Shown piece after piece: positions 1-5,798 of a stretch of DNA of 13,712 nucleotides. A program made the translations under genes and the position numbers. The stretch's first letter is position 1; every line of letters starts with the position of its first letter. Below the pieces are notes generated by a model. It was not told the origin of the DNA, did no database searches, and was given only the letters and a program-made list of their open reading frames with translations. The stretch comes from Bacteroidales bacterium UBA3663 (GTDB lineage: Bacteria; Bacteroidota; Bacteroidia; Bacteroidales; UBA3663), in assembly GCA_002373755.1 (NCBI GenBank), contig DFJU01000155.1, positions 1-13,712 of the forward strand, in the 5' to 3' direction.

Positions 1-1
1 C

Positions 2-49
2 CTGCAAAATGAGCTATACGCCAAAAATTATCGTTTCCGCCCGAAATAA
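2..49 (+). CDS. 3' end of an upstream gene (15 codons visible)
   Basis: Frame 2 from the left edge is open for 15 codons (ending ELYAKNYRFRPK) and stops at TAA 47-49. The mix of aromatic and basic residues ending just before a clearly non-coding AT-rich stretch looks like a real C-terminus of a plus-strand gene entering the window. The fragment is too short to identify a family. The other two forward frames have no equally convincing reading. It could still be chance, since 15 codons without a stop is not rare. Confidence 0.4.
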   Translation: MQNELYAKNYRFRPK

Positions 50-110
50 ATCATATTTTAGCACAAATTCAGTCTTAAAATTGTTACCTCGGAAAAACAT
101 AGTCAAAAAA

Positions 111-125
111 TTTTGAACACCTACT
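111..125 (+). promoter_or_regulatory. Copy 1 of the 15-base motif TT(T/C)TGAACA(C/A)CTACT
   Basis: Reads TTTTGAACACCTACT, about 190 bases upstream of the first lipoprotein gene. Related copies lie at 7936-7950 and 9892-9906, each upstream of another transcription unit and on the same strand. The TTTG at 112-115 is followed 17 bases later by TATTTTG (133-139), which resembles a Bacteroidota -33/-7 pair, so this copy may form part of a promoter. Function is inferred only from position and recurrence. Confidence 0.35.
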
Positions 126-191
126 TTTATCGTATTTTGCAATGTGTGGATTTCAAAACACAAGAGTGAATTCTTTTTTTACTATAATTTA

Positions 192-241
192 TGTGCAACA
201 AATAGACGATTTTTTAATATAATACATATATTTGTTGCGCA
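192..241. promoter_or_regulatory. Inverted repeat overlapping a promoter, possible operator
   Basis: Arms GCAACAAATA (195-204) and TATTTGTTGC (229-238) are perfect 10-bp inverted copies separated by 24 AT-rich bases. As RNA the pairing could extend to 192/241 with one G-U pair. The right arm overlaps TATATTTG (227-234), an exact match to the Bacteroidota -7 consensus TAnnTTTG. A dimeric repressor or activator binding both arms would therefore touch the promoter. No run of T follows, so a terminator is unlikely. Confidence 0.4.
227..234 (+). promoter_or_regulatory. Candidate -7 element TATATTTG for the lipoprotein operon
   Basis: Exact match to TAnnTTTG, about 83 bases before the chosen ATG at 317, predicting a leader of roughly 70 bases. 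No clear TTTG -33 box is seen at the usual distance upstream, because the stretch there is only a T-run. A second, weaker candidate is TATTTTG at 133-139 paired with TTTG at 112-115. Confidence 0.4.
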
Positions 242-316
242 AAATACTCACGGATTGCACATCGTTTTGCATTCTATTTTTACTTAATGCAATAACCACA
301 AAAATATACTTTGCCA

Positions 317-1384
317 ATGCTGATATATCTTTTGATAGCCTCTCTGATACTCTTTGCCGCCTGTAATCAAGATGGCGATGTTATACAATTTCCTGACCCA
401 AACGATGCCCCAAGTACAGCTCCTCTTGTTACAGTTTTCTACGACCCCAATGCGCTTGGCGATTGCGGCTACAACGACCTGATTTACAAAGGTGTGGAGG
501 AGGCCGCCCAGCAATACGGACTACGCACGATGCAGCTCTCGCCCTCATCGAGGGAGGAGGGATTGATCTATTTGCAGACAATGTTTCAACATTCGGATGC
601 CTTGAACGACACCGTGCGCCGCCTGTTTATTGTGGCAGCGGCAAGTTATGACGACTATCTTCGTCAAAACAACTCCCGCTTCGAAGCTAATCCTTATATC
701 GACCTGCTCTACCTGGAAACCGATACGCCTCTCGAAGGCAAAGGATCGACACTCTATCTGCCCTACTACGGTGCCATGTACGAGGCTGGAGCCATCGCCC
801 CAGTTGTGACGCCTGAGGTGCTGCTTGTGGGAGCAAACCCGAAAGTGAAGTCCGTGGTCGATGCCATGCAAGGGTTCTCCGAAGGATTTGACAACAGTCC
901 TGTACCCGAAGATAAGTATAGGCCAAAGAAACTTGTCACGGTGTGGCTCTCCGACGATGTGGGTGGCGGGTTCTCAGTCCCCGATACCACAGCAATGAGG
1001 CTGATGCTACATCAAGAGTGGGAAGGTTTTGAACAGGCTATCATGCCCATTTGCGGAGGTGCAGGCAACACCTTCCGAAGGTTGTGCGAATCGACAGGAG
1101 GCTACTACTACGTTGGTATCGATACCACAGTTATTTCAACGCAATGCCATTTTTCGGTGGTCAAGCACATTGACCGCGCCGTAGCTCGTTGCATTGGCCA
1201 ATGGCTCTCGGCCGACGGAATGCCCAAGCATCAGCGTCTTGGACAGGCTGACGGCTACACCGAAGTTATCCTGCATCCGTACGATGACTATAGCCGGATG
1301 TGTTTTGCCGAGACACTCACTGCCGAGATGCTCCGGAATATCCATGAAGAGGCCATCAGAAAGGAGTCAGAATATGAAAACTGA
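317..1384 (+). CDS. BMP/PnrA-like type I periplasmic-binding lipoprotein
   Basis: A 355-residue lipoprotein whose fold resembles the BMP/Med/PnrA substrate-binding family, which typically binds nucleosides or related small ligands. Supporting stretches are GDCGYND near residues 48-54 (compare GDxxFND in BMP proteins), the AGAIAPVV..VLLVGANPKVKSVVDAMQGF block at about 157-187, and MPICGGAG..YYVGID at about 243-269. The lipobox FAAC puts the lipidated Cys at residue 16. I chose ATG 317; an in-frame TTG at 311 adds two residues. The signal peptide has no Lys or Arg before its hydrophobic core, which is unusual. It is the first gene of a likely four-gene operon, and its last 11 bases overlap the next gene. 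No transporter genes accompany it, so a role as a sensor or partner of the next protein is more likely than nutrient import. The specific ligand cannot be told from the sequence. Confidence 0.75.
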   Translation: MLIYLLIASLILFAACNQDGDVIQFPDPNDAPSTAPLVTVFYDPNALGDCGYNDLIYKGVEEAAQQYGLRTMQLSPSSREEGLIYLQTMFQHSDALNDTVRRLFIVAAASYDDYLRQNNSRFEANPYIDLLYLETDTPLEGKGSTLYLPYYGAMYEAGAIAPVVTPEVLLVGANPKVKSVVDAMQGFSEGFDNSPVPEDKYRPKKLVTVWLSDDVGGGFSVPDTTAMRLMLHQEWEGFEQAIMPICGGAGNTFRRLCESTGGYYYVGIDTTVISTQCHFSVVKHIDRAVARCIGQWLSADGMPKHQRLGQADGYTEVILHPYDDYSRMCFAETLTAEMLRNIHEEAIRKESEYEN

Positions 1385-3734
1385 AATATTGTTCCACAGA
1401 TTGTTGACATTGGCAGCACTTGCTCTGCTGACTATGTTAACGGCTTGCCATGAGGAGGACGACACGGTTGAAATCGTGCCGCAGCGTCACTGGCTGACTC
1501 GCACCGTGGCCGTAGTCGCTCCTCTGGGCGATGCTTCCACCCAAATGCGCTTGGAACGCACGGCTGCGTGGTTCTGTGAGAATTTCCGTGAGGCGCAGAT
1601 GCATGACACTTTGGCTATCGATTGGCAGATTGAGTGGTACGACGAATTGTCGGAAGATGGCAAAACCCTCGCCACTGAACTGGCTCACCGAGATGACATT
1701 GTAGCCATCATCGGGCCATTCAGCAACGAGAACGTAGCCACCTTCGCCCCCGCCTGCCTCAAGACGCTGAAACCGCTCATCGCCCCTACGGCCACCAGCG
1801 AGGAAATCATTCGCCGCTACGCCATCGGCACCAGCGGCATTGGCGCCAACGAACAGCCGTTTCTCTGGTCGCTCACCGAGTCGGACGTGACGTTCACCAG
1901 TATGCTGATGAGCAGTTATGCCACTATGGGTCAGCATTACAACAAGGTAATGAAGCCCCGCGCTGCCGTTTTTGCTCCATCCGATGCCTACGGAACCACT
2001 TTCAACTATTGGGCGCCGTTCTACGCCCTGGAGGACAACATCGACTTGCTCTGCAACGAGCAATACACATCGACTGCCGACCTTCTTGCCCGCCTCCGCG
2101 CACACCGTGCCGATGTCGGAGAAATGGAAGCAGGTCTGTCGTCGGCCACCTTCTGCGTGGCGGAGACTGCGCAACAACTCTACGAGGTGGCTCGCGCCAA
2201 CCGCAAGTATTTGCTCGACGACCCCATCTTCAGCCTGATTTATGGCAGTACCGATCCCGACGACCCCGCCCTCGACAGCGAGTGGCAGATGTTCCGCACA
2301 ACGTTCATGACCTATTTTGCCTTTGCGGGACTGAGCGAGGAAGCGCTTGCCGCCCTCGGCCCACGTTGGAGTGCGATGTTGCAGGGCTACGAGGGTTTCT
2401 CTCCATACGCCGATCCTGCCACTGGTTTTGAAATTTCTTACAAACAACGTTTCGGTGCTCTGCCGACGTTTGCCGAATGTAAATTTTACGACGCGTTGAT
2501 GCTTGCCGCTTTTTCCTGTTGCTATGCCGAGCACCAATCTGAACTCATCAGTCTCAATGATGCCATCCGAGCCATCACCATTGATGCCAAAGGCGCATCT
2601 GTGAGTGGCGCTGCGTGGAATGCTACATCCATGTCGCTTTATCTCACGGCATTGGAGCAAGGCGAGCGTCTGCGCTTCGTGGGAGCATCGGGCGAGATAA
2701 GTTTCGATGACGAGACCTTTACAGCCGCCACCGCCACCACCTACGTGCATTGGCAACTGATGGACGGACAGATACTGCACCGCAACTATTTTGGTTCCAC
2801 GGGCACGCACACAGCCGATGCCAAGGCTGCCTGGAAATACCTCTATGACGAGCAGCTGGCCAGTGCCGATTTTGATAGCCAGGCGGCTGGAAGCGGCAAT
2901 GCCATTTCTTACCCCACGCTCACAGCCAAATATGCCGTGTTGGTTCAAGGCAGCAATGAGTTTATGAACTACCGGCATCAGGCCGACGTGCTGAGTGTCT
3001 ATCAGATGTTGCGGCGTAACGGCTTCCCCGACGACCACATCATCCTCATCATCGACAAGGCGATAGCCACCGATCCCAAGAACCCTGAGCAGGGAGTCAT
3101 CCGTTCCAACACCGACGGCTACGACCTTTTGGGAGGCACGGATGGTTTGCCTGCTGCCATAGTGGATTACAACAGCGCCAATCTCTCCGCCGCCGACATC
3201 GCCGACATCCTCACTGGCCGACAGTCGGAACGTCTGCACACCGTGCTGCCGCAAGACGCAGGCAACAACATCCTTTTCTATTGGAGCGGACACGGGCGCA
3301 ATACGGCTCACGGTGGAGCCGACGAGTTCGTTTGGCGCGACTCGTGCAGTGGTCAAGGGTTCACCGCTGCACGGCTCAAGGCCGCAGCCGAGCAGATGAC
3401 CTTCCGCAAACTGCTGGTGTGCGCCGAACCATGCTATGGCGAGGCGGTCATCCGTGCCGTCGATGGCATTGACGGCGTGTTGGCCATGTCGGGAGCGAGT
3501 GCCTCGGAGCAGTCGTGGGCCGACCATTGGAGCAATGAGGCCAACGTGTGGATGTGCGACCGTTTCTCGCAGAGCCTTGTCACCTGCCTGACCGACAACC
3601 CTGCGACCAGTTTCCGCGACCTCTTCCTCTACTGTGCCCAGCACACTCTCGGTTCCCACGCCAAGATTGTCAATGCGGCCAGATTCGGCAACCTGTATCT
3701 GGAAGGACCTCGGGAATTTATCATTTACGAGTAA
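1374..3734 (+). CDS. Lipoprotein fusing a type I ligand-binding domain to a legumain-like C13 peptidase
   Basis: A 786-residue lipoprotein (lipobox LTAC, Cys25). Residues about 43-500 look like a LivJ-type periplasmic-binding domain: RTVAVVAPLGD at 43, then AIIGPFSNENVATFAP at 111 and LIAPTATSEE shortly after. Residues about 520-786 match legumain/GPI8-type peptidase C13: YAVLVQGSNEFMNYRHQAD at 520, a YWSGHG motif with the presumed catalytic His640, a hydrophobic strand into AEPCYG with presumed catalytic Cys687, a later SWADHW block (compare the SSWA region of legumain), and a C-terminal FGNLY resembling the end of the legumain catalytic domain. The 47-residue His-Cys spacing is close to that of family members. 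There is no legumain pro-domain. The start was set at ATG 1374, not the upstream in-frame ATG 1194, because 1374 gives a proper signal peptide and an 11-base overlap with the previous gene. Cleavage or transpeptidation after Asn, possibly controlled by ligand binding, is inferred from the family. Substrate is unknown. Confidence 0.82.
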   Translation: MKTEILFHRLLTLAALALLTMLTACHEEDDTVEIVPQRHWLTRTVAVVAPLGDASTQMRLERTAAWFCENFREAQMHDTLAIDWQIEWYDELSEDGKTLATELAHRDDIVAIIGPFSNENVATFAPACLKTLKPLIAPTATSEEIIRRYAIGTSGIGANEQPFLWSLTESDVTFTSMLMSSYATMGQHYNKVMKPRAAVFAPSDAYGTTFNYWAPFYALEDNIDLLCNEQYTSTADLLARLRAHRADVGEMEAGLSSATFCVAETAQQLYEVARANRKYLLDDPIFSLIYGSTDPDDPALDSEWQMFRTTFMTYFAFAGLSEEALAALGPRWSAMLQGYEGFSPYADPATGFEISYKQRFGALPTFAECKFYDALMLAAFSCCYAEHQSELISLNDAIRAITIDAKGASVSGAAWNATSMSLYLTALEQGERLRFVGASGEISFDDETFTAATATTYVHWQLMDGQILHRNYFGSTGTHTADAKAAWKYLYDEQLASADFDSQAAGSGNAISYPTLTAKYAVLVQGSNEFMNYRHQADVLSVYQMLRRNGFPDDHIILIIDKAIATDPKNPEQGVIRSNTDGYDLLGGTDGLPAAIVDYNSANLSAADIADILTGRQSERLHTVLPQDAGNNILFYWSGHGRNTAHGGADEFVWRDSCSGQGFTAARLKAAAEQMTFRKLLVCAEPCYGEAVIRAVDGIDGVLAMSGASASEQSWADHWSNEANVWMCDRFSQSLVTCLTDNPATSFRDLFLYCAQHTLGSHAKIVNAARFGNLYLEGPREFIIYE

Positions 3735-3766
3735 TTATAATAACTAATTTCTAAAAAAACATAATT

Positions 3767-5746
3767 ATGAATGCATTAAAATCAAACTTCTGGCTGCTCG
3801 GCATCGCGCTGATGGCGGTGGCAACAGAGAACTTCTCCTCATGCAAGGATGACGAAATGGGTGTCGATACGCCCGACAATCCTACGGGGCAGATTGACAG
3901 CCTTGTGAGTGTTTACAACGACCTCGAGTATTTTCAAAACTTCTTTGTGGCAACCGACAACGACGGCAATTTTCGTTACCGCCGTATGGGCGTTCCCCTC
4001 TACGAGAGTGACACCGCCCACCTCTACATCGGCGTTGACAACCTGGATGAGGCGGTGCTGTATTTCCACTTTGCCATTGCCCCCGACATTGAGCAGAAGG
4101 TTTCCGTCACGAACAACTACACCTACACCCTTACCGACACCTTGGGAAATAGCCAAGGGTCAGTCTCGTTCGTTCCTGGCAGCGGTGCAACAGTGGCAGA
4201 GATTATCACTGATCTGCCCGATTTGAAGTACTTCAATAACGTAACCTTCCTGCAAAGCAGCGCGTGGCCTCACAACTCGGGCGAGAGCCATTGGAAGTTG
4301 GGCGACATCCGAACAATGTCCGTTGTAGGTAAAGCCGCCAATGGATTAAAAAACGAGGACAGGATACTCAATTGGGTGCTTGTCCGTGAGGCGGGCAACG
4401 GAGTGCCTGCAATGTGGTGCGCAATTCCAAGAAATAAATACTCTCCAGCCCAAAACAATTTTGAAGATACTTACGATTCAGACTATTGTCCTGACAGAGG
4501 CGAGTCGGAAATAATGTGTCATGATATTTTTACTGATAAAGGAAACCGATGGAGTTTGTTTGTAAACAAATTCAGCGAGGCTGGTTGCGGTGAACTTCAT
4601 AGAGGATATTATTGGTACGACAACGACTATTACAAGGCAAAAGTAGTTCAATGGGTTTATGAAGTCAGGAGTTTCTACTGGACCAAAGAATTTTCTTTCG
4701 TCGGTATTCATTGGGCTCGTGAAGGACACAATAACTACGATTACCCCTTTTTGTTAAAAAATGACTGGCTTGAAGACGGACTTGAGTACGGCATCCCGAT
4801 AAATTCTTTCACCGTGCTTGCCGCATCCAACGGCGAATCGGGCGAATCCGCTGCCAACCTTTTTGACAACAACGCCAACACCAAATGGTGCAGTTATAAA
4901 AGTAACAAGATTGAAAGCGAAATAAGCGGCGTGGACGCTTGGATTGTGGAGTTTATGACCGAGAACCCCATCAACCCTACAGCATATTATATGACCACGA
5001 CAAACGACCACACTGTGTTCCCCGAACGTGCCCCGAGGATATGGAACCTCTATGCCAAGGAAAGCCCCAACGATGTCTGGGTTCTTATCGACAGACGCGA
5101 CAACACCAATAGTATGGTGGAACAGATGACCAATGCCAACTGCTGGACAGGTTGGTGGGGGGTAAGCGCAGTCAATGCAATGTATCAGTATTTCCGCCTC
5201 GAAATGTACGAGGTGCAAAGCGGCACTTGCTTCCAGATTTCGGAACTCGGCTTCAAATACAACGAAACCATCGACAATGGTGACGAACTTTATTACTCCT
5301 TAATCGATGCCTCCGACGGAGAACCGCAGAATCTGGCTGGCAATCTCTTCGACAACAACTTCGACACCAAGTGGTGCGTTGATGAGGACAACAAGAGCGG
5401 CACCCCGCTCGCCGACGACAAGTGCTGGTTTGTGGAGTTCAAGGCGTCAAAAACAATCACCCCCACAGGCTACCATATGGTGACGGCCAGCGACCATACC
5501 ACATTCCCTGACCGCGCTCCGAAAAAGTGGAGCCTCTACGGCCTGAAAGACGGCTGGTGGGTGCGGATAGCCTCAGTTGACAACACCAACACCCCCGCTC
5601 TGCAAATGACCAACGCCGACAAATGGACGGGCAACTGGTCCATCACCGAAAACAAGGGCGAGTATCAGATCTTCCGCCTGGAGATGTACGAGAACTGGGG
5701 TGGCGACTGCTTCCAGATTTCCGAGTTGGGTTTCAATTTCCAGTAA
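3767..5746 (+). CDS. Surface lipoprotein with two discoidin-like modules, paralog A
   Basis: A 659-residue lipoprotein: the signal peptide ends in FSSC (Cys26), followed by KDDE, which fits the Bacteroidota export signal sending lipoproteins to the cell surface. Residues about 45-217 form an unrecognised N-terminal domain shared with the next gene. Residues about 218-347 form a divergent core rich in Trp, Tyr and Cys. Two C-terminal modules follow (about 348-502 and 509-659), each with LFDNNxxTKWC, a W-x-LY strand, a TNxxxWTGxW strand and FQISELGF. These resemble F5/8 type C (discoidin/galactose-binding-like) domains that usually bind glycans or other surface ligands. The gene starts 32 bases after the C13 gene's stop, on the same strand, so co-transcription is likely. 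Glycan binding is inferred. Another possibility is that it is a substrate or anchor protein for the neighbouring protease. Confidence 0.75.
   Translation: MNALKSNFWLLGIALMAVATENFSSCKDDEMGVDTPDNPTGQIDSLVSVYNDLEYFQNFFVATDNDGNFRYRRMGVPLYESDTAHLYIGVDNLDEAVLYFHFAIAPDIEQKVSVTNNYTYTLTDTLGNSQGSVSFVPGSGATVAEIITDLPDLKYFNNVTFLQSSAWPHNSGESHWKLGDIRTMSVVGKAANGLKNEDRILNWVLVREAGNGVPAMWCAIPRNKYSPAQNNFEDTYDSDYCPDRGESEIMCHDIFTDKGNRWSLFVNKFSEAGCGELHRGYYWYDNDYYKAKVVQWVYEVRSFYWTKEFSFVGIHWAREGHNNYDYPFLLKNDWLEDGLEYGIPINSFTVLAASNGESGESAANLFDNNANTKWCSYKSNKIESEISGVDAWIVEFMTENPINPTAYYMTTTNDHTVFPERAPRIWNLYAKESPNDVWVLIDRRDNTNSMVEQMTNANCWTGWWGVSAVNAMYQYFRLEMYEVQSGTCFQISELGFKYNETIDNGDELYYSLIDASDGEPQNLAGNLFDNNFDTKWCVDEDNKSGTPLADDKCWFVEFKASKTITPTGYHMVTASDHTTFPDRAPKKWSLYGLKDGWWVRIASVDNTNTPALQMTNADKWTGNWSITENKGEYQIFRLEMYENWGGDCFQISELGFNFQ
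4420..4806 (+). other. Divergent core of paralog A
   Basis: Between the conserved N-terminal part (ending after WVLVREAGNGV) and discoidin-like module 1, this stretch is visibly more AT-rich than its flanks and hard to align with its counterpart at 6453-6790. A few residues persist in both (YCP, then KFxEAxCGxLxR), so the cores are homologous but have diverged. It encodes about 129 residues, against about 113 in paralog B. Confidence 0.55.
5291..5743 (+). repeat. Discoidin-like module 2 of paralog A, near-copy of 7284-7730
   Basis: By eye the encoded module differs from the one at 7284-7730 at about 13 of 150 residues, and the last 120-130 bases are almost identical at DNA level. It differs much more from module 1 of the same gene. 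The two-module layout therefore pre-dates duplication of the gene, or the 3' ends have been homogenised by gene conversion. Confidence 0.7.
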
Positions 5747-5798
5747 AACTGCTCAACGTCGGCAATTAACGATAAACAATTTCTAAATGCACAAAATT

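Noticed and set aside
1194..1373. Upstream in-frame ATG as start of the C13 fusion gene
   Set aside because: It would overlap the previous gene by nearly 200 bases and place the signal peptide internally. ATG 1374 gives a normal lipoprotein signal.
1437..3659. 740-codon open frame on the minus strand opposite the C13 fusion gene
   Set aside because: It is the antisense shadow of a strongly supported coding frame with GC-rich third positions. Its translation is low-complexity in character, rich in Gly, Val, Arg and His, with no motif or signal peptide, and it has no promoter or neighbours on that strand.
5787..5798. ATG 5787 as start of paralog B
   Set aside because: Alignment with paralog A places the start at 5799, with shared leader sequence before it.
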